64,000 nt of DNA from Chrysogorgia sp. JL179-B06 (lineage: Eukaryota > Cnidaria > Anthozoa > Scleralcyonacea > Chrysogorgiidae), in NCBI GenBank assembly GCA_035772405.1, contig JAYKKM010000193.1:447501-511500 (forward strand). Direction: 5' to 3'. Under the pieces are notes generated by a model. The model worked only from the letters and a program-made list of their open reading frames with translations, was not told the origin of the DNA and ran no database searches. Shown piece after piece: positions 49,890 to 60,450 of the stretch; the stretch's first letter is position 1, and each line of letters opens with the position of its first letter. A program made the translations under genes and the position numbers.

Positions 49890-51355
49890 ATAGAAAAGAT
49901 AGATATTTGTCAACGCAGCGAATTGGGAAGCGAGATGGCTCACCAAGATGGATCACGTTTGGCAGATCAGTTTTGTCACCAAAAACCGAAGATCTCAGTC
50001 CCGTAGGAGATTATCGTCCAATCACTTGCTTAAACATGTCGTATAATATTTACACTGGAATGATGGGACGGTATATGTTCATGCGCAGAGTAATATGTTG
50101 TTCATGCGGAGAGTAATAACATCTGGGATGAAGGCCAACTTGGAGCGATGGAAGGAGTTCTGGGAACTGTAGATTAACTGCTTATTGACAAGTGTATAAT
50201 GGATGAGGTGAGAGAACGTCGTCGTACTGTAATCTTGCAGTAGCATTCTACGATTATTCGATGGCCTATATGACAAAGTCCAACGTGACTGGATGCTGAG
50301 AGTGTACCGATGGATGCGGATTCCTGAAGATTATAAAGGTGATAGAGAGGTTAATGCAGAACTGGAACACGAGACTGGAGGTGAATATGGGTACAAGGAA
50401 GATGACGAGTAGATGGAAACAGATATTATGTGGATTTCTACAAGGTGATCGCTACTCGCCAGTCGGGTTCTGCTTATCAGAAGTGCCAATTTGTATACTT
50501 CTCAGTCAGACGGGAGGATATAGGATGGGTCCGCCGGAACATCGCACAGTAAAGAGAACGCACAGTTTATTTATTGACGATCTAAAAACGTATCAGGAAA
50601 GCCATGAACTACTGAGTGCCGCGAATGAGATGATTGTAAAAGTAAGCTATGATACAGGCGCATGTTACGGAGTCACGAAATGTGCTGAGATTGTTTTCGA
50701 GCATAGTAACATGGTGAAAGGAGGGGGAGTGGAAGTACTACAGGAACGGATGAAAGCGCTCTATCCGGAAAAAGGGAGTACTACAAATTCCTAGGCATAG
50801 AACTGGGTGAATAGGTTAAGTATTGGAAAGAGTTGTTCCAGAGATGGAAAAGCGAGTAGAAATGTTAACTGAACTAGAACTATATGACAGGAACATGATA
50901 AGAGCAATTAACTGCAGAATTATACGAATAGCAGGGTATGCTATTGTATCCTATGAACGTATGTAAATTATCCAAAACAGACTTAAGCGAGCTACAGTAT
51001 ATATGGTCTGGAAGATGGAACTAAGGATGAAGAACATGCTTTGTAGGCAATCCAGTGATGAGGGATTATATATGAAAAGGCCATCTAATGGAGGATGGCA
51101 AGTTTAAGTTGGTGTGGGATTTTGAATATAAAATGAGGAAATTATAGTAATGCCAGGAGGCCAGACCTCACACTGGAGATCGGGAAAAGTTAAACAAGTA
51201 CCAGCAGTTAGCGTTTGAAACGAGAGAGAAGCGACCAGGATTCCATGTAGAGATAACACCAATAATAATAGGATGTATGGGAGGTGGTATCAACAAATTG
51301 CAACAACAAATCGAGAAGTTAATACGACATGAGAAGGAAGCTCAATGGGAAGTGA
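49890..51355 (+). pseudogene. R4/Dong-like LINE, reverse transcriptase to endonuclease, interrupted (copy 2)
   Basis: The plus-strand frame from 49,907 includes GRSVLSPKTEDLSPVGDYRP and ITCLNMSYNIYTGMM, the N-terminal reverse transcriptase blocks. Motif A (LAVAFYDYSMAY) follows near 50,233-50,267 after a stop-rich stretch, then GFLQGDRYSPVGF. FIDDLKTY (motif C, normally (F/Y)ADD) is at 50,570-50,593. Further on are RQSSDEGLYMKR, MEDGKFKLVWDFEY and RRPDLTLE with the endonuclease PD intact, then YQQLAFETREKRPGF. Compared with copy 1 the zinc knuckle is deleted between MKRP and MEDGK. Frameshifts are frequent, so it is inactive. A 973-bp transposon is inserted in the endonuclease C-terminal region. 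Confidence 0.8.
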
Positions 51356-52328
51356 CAGGGCTCAAAATAACGGCCGGTAGGTCGCCGGTCAAATGACCGG
51401 TCAACTTCATTTTAGCTATGTCAAAATCTGTTTTTGACCGGTCATTAATACGCTTACAGTGAAACAAATAATAACGAATTTTTTTCGAGACATCGCTTTC
51501 ATTGTTTCATGTTTTAAACGCTCAAGACGTTAGCAATCACATTGTAAAAGTGAACAGGCAACGTTATCGTCGTTAATTAGGTGGTTGTCTAAAGTAAATA
51601 AAATGTTATTGTTTTCTAGATATAATCTTAATATTGAGTAATAAACTCCACTCATTATACAGGTAGTCTTTGACATCATTATACAGGTAGTCTTTGAGTT
51701 AAATTTTTCATCCCACTTACTATGTTTAGCCGAAAACGACTCGCCTACTAAATAATCATTACCAATTAACAAATACCAAAAACAAAACGCAAAAGAAACC
51801 AAAGCGTTATTCTTGTCAATTGTGTATAAATTGAATACATGTTAACTTTCAAAGTTAAGTCAAGAGCAGCACAAACTCTTCATTCCAACTGAGCCAGATC
51901 TCTTATCAAAGTGTTATTTTGCTTGACTGAGTCTGTACTCTCGACGTCACTACCCTCCTCCATTGCTTCCTCGTCGTCACTCTGCTCATCTCCTTCCTCC
52001 GAAACAAAATCGAAACCTTTCAAGTGCAACCAGCATATATTTACGTTTTGGACAAGAACAAACAATGTTTTTGTCGTACTTACAGTCAAATTGCGTACTC
52101 GCCATGATTGAATATACAGTCTTTCTCTGACAAGATTTCAGCAGATATGCCGAAGAGAAAAAACGATTTAAAATTCTATCGGAATGCAGAAAAATGTGTC
52201 GACCGGTCAAAATGACCGGTGAGGTAAAAAAGTGACCGGTCAAAATGACCGGTGAGGTAAAAAGTGACCGGTCAAGAGGCATTTTGGGCCGGTCATTGTC
52301 CGTTGACCGGCCGTTATTTTGAGCTTTG
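51356..52328. mobile_element. 973-bp DNA transposon nested in the R4/Dong-like LINE
   Basis: The ends are CAGGGCTCAAAATAACGG and, inverted, CAAAGCTCAAAATAACGG, flanked by AGTGA on both sides (51351-51355 and 52329-52333). The undisturbed site is visible in copy 1 (GGGTAGTGAGAACC). Subterminal ACCGGTCA/TGACCGGT units are repeated many times at both ends (51,385-51,445 and 52,200-52,320). A minus-strand pair of frames (52,105 to 51,880) begins MASTQFDCKYDK and continues in another frame as an acidic stretch (EEGDEQSDDEEAMEEGSD). It may be the remnant start of a transposase or carried protein. A 5-bp duplication with CAGGG ends points to a hAT-related group, but other families are possible. Confidence 0.85.
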
Positions 52329-52333
52329 AGTGA

Positions 52334-52506
52334 GAACTATGCAGAAGACCGTACTAATCGAAAGTGAGACACTGCTGCGTAAAGTACTAAGCAAAGTGGT
52401 CCAAGAGGATTGATATATTTTGTGTAGTGTTGAAACATGTAATCTTTTGATAAGAGGAGCTACTATTATGTAAATCCAGCAGGAGCTACTGTATTGGCCG
52501 CCACAC
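52334..52506 (+). pseudogene. 3' end of the R4/Dong-like LINE (copy 2, after the nested element)
   Basis: The sequence resumes in register with copy 1 (ATGCAGAAGAC, then GAGACACTGCTGCGTAAAGT). It then has the conserved 3' untranslated region GGAGCTACTATTATGTAAAT and TATTGGCCGCCA, and ends in a TAA tract at 52,507. Confidence 0.85.
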
Positions 52507-52513
52507 TAAGAAG

Positions 52514-52541
<28 letters not shown>
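52507..52541. repeat. ATA/TAA microsatellite shared by two LINE tails
   Basis: An uninterrupted AAT repeat joins the 3' end of the plus-strand R4/Dong-like LINE to the 3' end of a minus-strand LINE. Confidence 0.95.
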
Positions 52542-52548
<7 letters not shown>

Positions 52549-52890
52549 TAAAGACGCTTCAGGAGCATGCTCTTACGACTACATTCTTAAAGTTACTTAT
52601 AAAACTAATTACATTTCATTATAAAATCAAAACTACATATACCACATGTATAACTAATAAAGCTATGATAACTACAAATCTAGTAATTCGAAAAAAGGAA
52701 AGTCTTAAGTGCTGACTTAAAACTATTTAAATGTAATAGATTAATTTTTTTCCATTTTAGAAGGTTCACAAGTTTCATTATGTTCACGTAACTTGACACA
52801 AAGCAACAAGTCTTGCCACTGAACGGATCGAACGAACTATCTAAAATTCGAACGCTATACGAACGGCAATCGACAATTTTTCCGATCATA
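52542..52890 (-). pseudogene. LINE C-terminus and 3' tail (CR1/L2-type)
   Basis: On the minus strand a frame ends NSFKSALKTFLFSNY, typical of the last residues of CR1/L2-type reverse transcriptase proteins. It is followed by an AT-rich untranslated region ending GAAGCGTCTTTATTTTTATT with a trinucleotide ATT tail. It is heavily 5'-truncated. Confidence 0.5.
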
Positions 52891-52995
52891 CTGATGTTTT
52901 AGAGCGCACTACAAGTAATATTTGCCATTTCACTCGATCAAACTGCATGTTCTAAGGATTTATGGTGAAGGAAAATCTCGAGTGTTGAAATATTT

Positions 52996-53158
52996 ACTAC
53001 TTTTTGACCGAGCGTGAGGTCTGTACTAGTGAAATATCGGACCGACGTTTTTGGTACGGACCGAGCGAGCGCAGCGAGCCGAGGTCTGTGCAGAAAACGG
53101 AGGTCCGATATTTCACTAGTACAGACCGAACAAGCGAGGTCAATAAGTAGTTTATTAT
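52996..53158. repeat. Palindromic MITE-like element
   Basis: GGTCTGTACTAGTGAAATAT (53,029) has its exact complement at 53,108-53,127. The ends TACTAC(T)TT.TTGACC and GGTCAATAAGTAGT are also inverted. The loop is GC-rich (GAGCGAGCGCAGCGAGCC). Confidence 0.85.
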
Positions 53159-53742
53159 ATGACCACAAATGTTGTGAACGTTCTGTGAAAACTCTACAGT
53201 GTTAGGCTCGTATTCGCCACCATTTTTCTTGCGAACTAAACCAAAATGGCAGATGTTTTCCAATTTTTAAAGTACTTTCCGTTTCGCTAGATTCCTAAAA
53301 TTTCTACCTCGAATAGCATTTTTCATTTGCTTTTGTTTGACATATTGTTCAATATTGTGCGTTAAGTATAGTTGGAAAAAACCCACCTGAAATTCTACAT
53401 TACCTGCGAGAAGTAAAGTTATATTTAATCACGAACAATGTTACGAACGTTTTGGACATTTTAAAAAGTTTCACATAACGCGGAAACCTGAGCTATACAT
53501 CAAATGAAAGCTTATAAAATTTCTAACAACACACCTGCACGATATATTTCAACAATGAGTAGTTCTGAAATTATTATCCATCTTGTTGCGTATAATGACA
53601 TGACTTTCATTTTGTTTATAAAATATTCACTGTCAGCAACTGTCAGCGGTCCGGAACGGCAGATTCCGGACCGCTCAGGAACCAATCAAATTGCCGGATT
53701 TCACGTTCCGGACCGCTCGCGAAAATAGTCATATAATAAATA
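53149..53742. mobile_element. Possible MITE with TTTATTATATGAC ends
   Basis: TTTATTATATGAC at 53,151 and GTCATATAATAAA at 53,727 are inverted. The right end holds a perfect 12-bp-arm palindrome AGCGGTCCGGAA/TTCCGGACCGCT at 53,645-53,675 and a further TTCCGGACCGCT at 53,706. The rest has no frame of note. The superfamily is unknown. Confidence 0.45.
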
Positions 53743-53791
53743 TATTTTAAGACCAAACCTGGACCAGTTCATGCGAAGAATTCAACATCAA

Positions 53792-53854
53792 GGCCTTCCG
53801 GCTGGAATTGAACCCGCGACCGTGCAGTGCTCTGACCACTGAGCTACGGAAGCA
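53792..53854 (-). repeat. tRNA-derived SINE head with a shortened anticodon arm
   Basis: On the minus strand CTTCCG pairs with CGGAAG (acceptor). TAGCTCAGTGG is a perfect box A and GGGTTCAATTCC a near-perfect box B. Only about 12 nucleotides lie between the D stem and the T arm, so the anticodon arm is missing and it cannot be a tRNA gene. This is the best-formed tRNA-like unit in the window. Confidence 0.7.
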
Positions 53855-53929
53855 TTTGCCAAGAGGCTAGTCACGAGTTCTGTATATATAAGCGGTGGTA
53901 ATGCCGGGATAAGATTTGGGTATATTATT

Positions 53930-54354
53930 ATCAGACGTATATTATTATATACGATTTTTATCAGTTAGTTTTTAGTGAGATTCGCGTAAAGTAACTTTCC
54001 TTGTTCTGGTCATTTCAGCTTTTGCCCGCTTTTAATAGTCTCCATCTTGGATTCTCCTATATCTATAGGATATTTTCTGTTTGAGCTCTGAATTGGTTAA
54101 TTTCCATTCTTCTTAGGTGTAATAACACAAGAAGTACAAACCGTTACTTACTACTTACTAACGTGATTATCTTTTCGTATTAAGGGACACCAAGGTGTTG
54201 TTTTGGTATGGGATACAAGACACTTTGAGAAACCTGTATCTTTTGAGTGGCAGATTCAGGATTTTGGAGTCTGAGCTAGCCACAAGGGGGATCTGATGCA
54301 TAAGTATTTCCGCATTCAAAAATCGTTACAGGGGAACCATAGTCAAAAAACAAA
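53930..54354. other. Unassigned interval
   Basis: No supported gene or repeat. Confidence 0.35.
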
Positions 54355-54690
54355 TAATATTTAAATCAAACACCCTCAAGCATTATTTTTAGAAATGTTA
54401 ATAAATTTGTCGATATTCGCTTTTGTACTCGAGAAATAACGTTTTCATTTTCCTATCTTATACGTTTGGATGCCGCCATTTTATTTGGATATTCAGTTTG
54501 CTCGACGGCTCAATTGCAAAGATAACCGTCGCTGTGCATCAACTTTGAACCGTCGAGCAAACTGAATGTCAAAACAAAATGAAGCATAAAATACGAAATT
54601 AAAAACGTTATTTCTCGAGTACAAGAGCAGATACCGTAAATCTATTAGCATTTCTAAACATTATCCTTAAAGGCCTTTTATTTAAAAGTA
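54355..54690. mobile_element. Foldback element (GTACTCGAGAAATAACGTTT family)
   Basis: The arms of about 165 bp are inverted copies sharing TTTAGAAATG.TAATA, GTACTCGAGAAATAACGTTT and TCAGTTTGCTCGACGG. The loop lies near 54,523. A second family member starts at 62.88 kb. Confidence 0.85.
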
Positions 54691-55600
54691 ATTCATTTGT
54701 TGGGTATTAACTACTTTCTATTCTTCGAGGTAATAATTCGGTTTACTGTCAGGTATACAATGTACTATGGTACGGTTTAATTCAATACGTCATATGTCTA
54801 GATTTGGAGTATTGCAGGCTGAAGGGGATGGAATCGGGTTAGTCGATCCATCACCGAGAAAGCTTGCCCAGGCTTATTCTTGAGCCTGACCGAAAGGTTG
54901 CCAAGGCTTATCCTTCATGAGCCTGACCTAACCTTGCGGTAACCCTTCTCCCATCCTTAGCACTGCAGTCACCTGTACGACGACAGGGAGAGTTACCTCA
55001 TAGTTTTCGTTTACCAATACGTAGCTTTGATAGCAGCACACCATATGGTAGTGAACATCCAGTGTACACCATGGACCTGTAGCACTCGGTTGAATAACAT
55101 TCAGTTCGCTAAAACCAGTGATTGTTTGGTAACTGGGTCAAACGTTTGGCAAGCAAAACCAGTTGGGTGGGAAGGGTGGGTGGTTGCCTGACTGTTTCGG
55201 GTAGACCTGGACATGTTCGAGTGGTACTAGTGAACTATTGAACAATGCTTGGCCTCGTGTTGACCAGTCTTAAATAGACCTCTGATCACGCGATCTATCA
55301 CAAAGAGTTACTAGGCCCAGTCCCCGTAGGCTTACGTCATACAACACGGAAAGCTCGCCGTTAATTGTATTTATTGCATAAATATATTAATTCCCATTTA
55401 AAATGGCATAAGATTCATATTCGCTGCATAATAAAAAAATGTTTCATGCTGAAAGAAATGGTATATTACCCAGTTGCTCTATAACACTCTTCGTAAGAGC
55501 TATTGATTTTCTCAAACGAAAATCGGGGTAGCTAGCCACCTTAACGACCACCACCCTAGATCGACCTATGTTTTTTTTTGAATAATGATAAAAACGTAGT
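54691..55600. other. Less AT-rich interval with two small hairpins
   Basis: At 54,868-54,951 two hairpin-forming direct repeats occur: AGGCTTATTCTTGAGCCT and AGGCTTATCCTTCATGAGCC, each followed by TGACC. The composition differs from the neighbours. No gene or known RNA family is recognised. Confidence 0.4.
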
Positions 55601-55690
55601 GTGAAAGGTTGGTGTGCTACCGCAATCGTGAGTAGGAGGTCTAACGTTTTGAGTGAAGGCCCTTTGTCAGAGAATGAAACGTAAAGTGTA
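55600..55690 (-). ncRNA. Hammerhead-like core in a Penelope-like 3' relic
   Basis: On the minus strand CTGACAAAGGGCCTTCACTC and then AAAACGTT occur at 55,643-55,670. The neighbouring phrase AAGGTTGGTGTGCTACCG matches the 12.0 kb copy (AAGGTTGGTGTCCTGCCG). The core is decayed. Confidence 0.4.
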
Positions 55691-55699
55691 TTTTATTTC

Positions 55700-56790
55700 T
55701 TTCTTAAAATCAAGATATTTTTATACCAAAGGTTTGTTAAGGAAGCAATCGGTCCCTTCAGTGATGTATATTCCTTAATCTAAGAATCAGTTATTAGTTA
55801 TACCTCAAGGTGAACAGGTTGTCCAGATTGATTGGAATCCGACAAGGTTGGTATCTGGGTTTTCATATATTATATCTCAAACTCAATAATTCATAAGATA
55901 AAACAAAGGAAGCAGTTGGTGATAATTCTGGCTATTGATTTTCCGGGCAGAAATTGTAAACGTAGAATGAAAATAAGAGCCCAGCTCAAAATTTCAACAA
56001 AGAGCCATAATAAGACTATATGCAAAAATGTTATTTTTTACGGATAATTTTTTATAAAATAACATGTACACAACAAGCAATTTGATTGATGAATAGTATC
56101 CTGAGAGTATCCTGCACGGGAATTTACAGCAATTTTAAGTGGCGTTTTCCATCTCATTAAAACAAAACTCTCAAAAAAAAAACAGCATATAATTTTTGTA
56201 TTGTGAGAAAACTATCACCGAGAAAACTGATCGTCTGATCCATTTTGTGTGCAATAGCGAAGTTAACAAACAAAACAACGAGGTTTGAAAAGGGCATGTT
56301 TTGAAAGCAACAAACTCGCGAGAATAATATACTGTTTAAATACCTTCTATTTTCTTACCTGATGAACTCACTGGGAAACGAACAATCGTTATCTATACGA
56401 AGTAAAATACCCAACAGCTCTCGACTTAAAATCCAAAATCTTCCAGTGAAATTGTGAAAAAGACAGCGAAGACCTTTCCAGAGCGACAGTTGCTGCCCAT
56501 AATATCTGTCTGTTCGCTTTGAAACAACAAGCCAAACACTGAGACGGCTGATTCCAGTAATAATTAAGCTTTTGCCTAAAACTAGTCAGTATTTTTGATA
56601 TTCAAAGTCGAGTTTTTTATCAATATTCTTCTCTTTGTTGTCCGATTTGTCGGCAAAACAAATTTCAAATTTCGACTGCTGGTGGAGACGAATTATGATT
56701 GGTAGTTGATAATTCTTGGGAGAATTTGTATTCTCATCATATTATTTTTGGATAAAATTCGTTATTTCTCTGTCGTTATTTTATAAAATA
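55700..56790. other. Unassigned AT-rich interval
   Basis: A short piece at 56,098-56,130 (AGTATCCTGCACGG) matches the end region of the palindrome at 56.8 kb, suggesting a partial copy. No gene is recognised. Confidence 0.35.
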
Positions 56791-56969
56791 AATACCAAAT
56801 GGTTTTCCGTGCAGGATACTGTGATCCAAACACTTGGGATGTTGCTCGACTTCCAAAAAGCTAAAAAACACTCGCCTATATCGGCTCGTGTTTTTTACGC
56901 TTTTAGAAAGTCTCGCAACATCCCGCGTGTTTGGATCACAGTATCCTGCACGGAAAACCATTTGGTATT
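56791..56969. mobile_element. 179-bp palindromic element
   Basis: Arms of about 85 bp pair almost throughout: AATACCAAATGGTTTTCCGT starts at 56,791 with its complement ending at 56,969. GCAGGATACTGTGATCCAAA is also exact. The central 20 bp contain mismatches. Open frames on both strands here are by-products of the palindrome. Confidence 0.9.
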
Positions 56970-57183
56970 CCTTTAGTCGTAAAGACCTCCCACTTGGTCA
57001 ATAAGTTTTTAATCACATAAATCACTACAGTACTGTTCATTTCAGATATACATTTCAGGGCCCAGTACTGTAAGACGAAAAGGTTTCACTGTTTTGCATG
57101 GTAAACTAGATAATTAAGAACCTTAAGAAGCTAACACCAGGCTAGCCTGTGTTACAACGCATGATAATTAAGAAATAAAAACG

Positions 57184-57300
57184 TGTCGCTTGTGGTTATC
57201 GAGTTATAATGGCACGAGAGATGCGTGTAAAACACGAGGCGATAGCCGAGTGTTTTACTAGCTTCTCGAGTGCCATAATAACTCGATAATCACACAAGAC
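57184..57300. repeat. Palindromic element
   Basis: The left arm (CTTGTGGTTATCGAGTTATA, ATGGCACGAGA, GTAAAACAC) and right arm (GTGTTTTAC, TCTCGAGTGCCAT, AACTCGATAATCACACAAG) are imperfect reverse complements of about 55 bp. Confidence 0.85.
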
Positions 57301-58017
57301 AAAGTTTTTTTATTATTTTTATAAATTAACAGTAAAGCCATGAAAAATGCAGATTTACCTGTTGTAAGAGGCGTTGCTATGTGCGTTGCTAGGAAGCCTT
57401 TGTTGAAAACACGTTGGCGATTTTAGCGATGAAAATGCACTCAACGTTGCAGTTAAAACATTTTATTGTGTTAGTACGTTGATTAGCCTTATATCCAGGT
57501 ATTCTTTGTCTTCCCTTTGTGATTTAAACTACTTAAAATCCGTCAAAAACGACAAAATCTACGCGAAGAATCACGTCAGCTTATGCTTTATTGAGTTATA
57601 ATGCACGGTTTTTGAGCTCAGTAACCAATCAGACAGCGTGTTGTCGCTCATTTACTTCTGGTTATTTTATAATGATATATAAGAGTCTGTACGCGGGCTA
57701 ATTGCCGGCTAGTTTACTAAAATATAGTTTTTATTCGCTATGTCATCGTTTATTTCCTTGTTTGACTTGTGTAACTATATTGCGCTATAGGTCTGGTTTA
57801 CTTGCCTCTTTAAGAAAAGATAGCAACGTTGTCCAGCTTTATGATATTCAGTATGGATCTCAAGGTTGGTAGTACCGAAATTATTTATTCTCAGTCTTCT
57901 CTGTCGAAAGATTGTCACCTATAAAGATATTGTCACCTATACAGACGTAATGTCTGTATAGATTGTTGGTTTTAAGCTGCTTATATCTGATAGTATTACT
58001 TTTTGGATTCCTCTGAC
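57301..58017. other. Unassigned interval
   Basis: A further GAGTTATAATGCACGG at 57,595 resembles part of the palindrome at 57.2 kb and may be its partner end. No gene is recognised. Confidence 0.35.
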
Positions 58018-58119
58018 CCCAATATTACAAAATATTTAAGTCGAGAATTCAATATTGGGCGAGGCCGAAGGTCGAGCCTAATATTGCAAGTCGAGACTTA
58101 AATATTTTGTAATATTGGG
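58018..58119. repeat. Palindromic element
   Basis: CCAATATTACAAAATATTTA at 58,019 has its complement TAAATATTTTGTAATATTGG ending at 58,118. The inner parts (TCAATATTGGGCGAGG / AGCCTAATATTGCA) pair imperfectly. GCCCAATAT at 58,464 and ATATTGGGC at 58,494 form a similar smaller pair downstream. Confidence 0.85.
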
Positions 58120-58789
58120 CGAAGATGAATCCAATACAGTCAAGACTGTTCTTATGTTCTTCACTTATGTTCAAAACTGCTCCATTTTTTATTTTTTATT
58201 TTTAACCGTTTACATGTATTAATTATTTTGCATTTTTGCTTGGTTGTAAAGTTAATAAACAAATAAACAAATAAACAATAAATAAACAGTCAAAAGACTC
58301 AAAAGGTTGCTGGTCGTCAAAAAGAATAATAAAAAAACTCGGAAAAACACATCACGTTTCGCGAGAAGTATTTCAACCAATGAAATTTCGATTTAGATAA
58401 AAGGCACGCGAGTGACGTTGCTTTGCACGTGAACAGCCCGCGTAAACAGTGCAAAGGTTACTGCCCAATATGTAGCTGTCCTACATCGTAAAATATTGGG
58501 CTGCCACGTGATGCTAATAGAGACAATTGATTGGTGGATTCTGTGTGAGTGTATAATAAGTAACAATTATTGGATGAGGTTGAGAATGTCACCGAGAATT
58601 ATCAAGGTGAAGGCCGAGGAATTCATAATTCATCAATAATTGTTTTATCATGCATTTAATGTGTAATCTAAGCCGGTAAAGAACATATTGATCCAACCTA
58701 CAGAATAAGCTATACAATGACTACCTCCTCCGCAGGCTCTTCTTTTGCAGCTCGATCGAGCCGAGTAATTCTGCATGCAGGTAGACTGT
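58120..58789. other. Unassigned interval
   Basis: AT-rich, with AAATAAACAAATAAAC simple repeats near 58,258 and the small inverted pair at 58,464/58,494. No gene is supported. Confidence 0.35.
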
Positions 58790-58839
58790 ACCCAGTCCCT
58801 CCTGGCAAATGGCGCGCCATTTCCCATGACGGACTGGGT
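58790..58839. repeat. 50-bp palindrome at a LINE truncation point
   Basis: ACCCAGTCC and GGACTGGGT form the outer arms, and AAATGGCGCGCCATTT is a perfect 16-bp palindrome in the middle. The LINE homology starts immediately to its right. Confidence 0.9.
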
Positions 58840-58841
58840 AT

Positions 58842-59521
58842 ATGGATCAACTGTTTGGTCGAATTGTTCTGTGAAAAACAAAATGAGAGTTTTTAAGTTG
58901 CAAAAACGTGCTGCCCGAGTTATATTAGGAGCTGACACAAGAGCGAACAGTGTAGAACTCTTTAAAAAACTAGATTGGCTACCATTTTATGATGAAGTAG
59001 CGTTAAATAGGTGTATTTTAATTCATAAGCGCTTAAAGGGAAACTGTCCCGCCTATATGTATGATCTTTTAAAGTGTAACGCAGACTTACACACCCGTTG
59101 TAGTCGCTATGGTTCCTTTAATCTGGTTTGCCTACGTTTCAAACGTGAAACTGAAGGGGGACGATCGTTTGCTGTGTCGTCTTCCAGACTTTGGAACTCA
59201 TTGCCCAATAACTTGAAGAAAGAACAGTCATTACCTTTGTTTAGAAAGGTACTTTTTAGTCATTTCCAGTCACGTTATAGTAACGTGGAGCATTTTAGTC
59301 AAGTCTAATTTAATTATCTATCATTCTGATTTTAACACTATAGTTATTGTAATATCTACCTTATTGTAATATTTACTCTATTGTATCCTATTTTACCTAT
59401 AGCTTATATATTTATTTAACCTTTGTAATATTTCTAGAGGGCCACTAGTTCATCAGTTGAATTACTGTCAAGTGTTGTACCCTCATTAAATAAAGTTGAT
59501 ACATACATACATACATACATA
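58842..59521 (+). pseudogene. 5'-truncated CR1/L2-type LINE with ATAC tail
   Basis: The frame 58,842-59,308 encodes the region downstream of the reverse transcriptase: KLQKRAARVILG, then KKLDWLPF, HKRLKG.CPAYM.DLL, HTR.SRYG, and RLWNSLPNNLKK followed by FRKVLFSHF near the end. These are the standard C-terminal blocks of CR1/L2-like LINEs. The reverse transcriptase catalytic core itself is absent. The 3' untranslated region ends with AATAAAGTTGATACATACAT and an ATAC repeat. The frame is intact to its stop, so this copy is young relative to others, though 5'-truncated at a palindrome. Confidence 0.85.
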
Positions 59522-59744
59522 CAGTCTAGAAAGGAGAAAGAAAAATCGGGTTGCGCGCCTTCCTCTCAAATTTCCGCGCGCCCGCTCTCGTAATTTGTAG
59601 GCGAGCGGCTGGGGACGAGGCAGATACTGTGACAAGTATTTTTCAGGACGAAAATAAAACTGAACATTCGATAAATACGCGATAGTGCTAAAGTCCCATG
59701 AAAGAGTTTTCCTGTTCTACCATCGCGATGTTATCCTCGGATAA
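59522..59744. other. Unassigned interval
   Basis: GC-richer at 59,545-59,620 (GCGCGCC, GCGAGCGG). No gene is supported. Confidence 0.3.
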
Positions 59745-59752
59745 GCTAAGGT

Positions 59753-60450
59753 CAAGGCATATTTTAACATATATACTAGGGGGCCATTTGGTCCCCCAGT
59801 CCCCCTTGTTGGCCCCCCACTCACACAAAATTGACTCCCCACTCACACAAAATTGACTCCCTGGGCCCTTTTCTACACATTACCATACTTAAATCGTTAC
59901 AGCAGACATGTCAGGCAATATATTGGGTCGGTCACAGTGTGAATGATTTGATTCTTTGACGAAACAATGCAAAGTTTGAAGACCTTGAACACAAAATTAC
60001 TTTTATTTTAATTTACACAAAGTAATGCAGTTAATGCATGGCCCAATGTAGTGCGGGCGCATGTGAAACGTCAAGTGCATATTACAACTACAACATTAAC
60101 TTGAGATAACAGTTGGACACTTCAGTACAAGTGTGTCAACGTAGTACATAATACATTAAAACACTTTCCAAATCTTGTTTTAGTAACTTATTTCAAGCAA
60201 TATTCGGTACACAATGTACTAAGTTAAAAGTGTGTAGTCTTCCACTCTTTTGTGTATTTTCTAGGACGTTTTATAATATTCAGAATTATGTAAAATCTGC
60301 ACCCAAAATGCAGGAAATGGCATTTCAGAGACTCTAGATTTAAAATTTTCCGGAGGAGCATTCCCCCGTACCCCCTGCCGGGCTCGCGGGATTATTGGGC
60401 CCTTATCGTTGTTTTGGCCCCCCACTCCAAAATCCTTAAAATATGCCTTG
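59753..60450. mobile_element. hAT-type MITE with 8-bp target duplication
   Basis: The ends are CAAGGCATATTTTAA and its inverted copy. Perfect direct copies of GCTAAGGT flank it (59745-59752 and 60451-60458). An 8-bp duplication with short CA(A/G)GG-type ends is the hAT pattern. Near each end are C-rich blocks with GGGGGCCA and TGGCCCCC, and ACTCACACAAAATTGACTCC is tandemly duplicated at 59,820. It has no transposase. Confidence 0.9.

Noticed and set aside
53792..53854. Functional tRNA gene
   Set aside because: Only about 12 bases separate the D stem and T arm, so no anticodon arm can form; the other tRNA-like units lack paired acceptor stems.
56716..56976. Overlapping open frames on both strands with similar proteins
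   Set aside because: The similarity arises because the DNA is a palindrome.
58648..58938. Minus-strand 96-codon frame
   Set aside because: Antisense to the LINE C-terminal region and across a palindrome.
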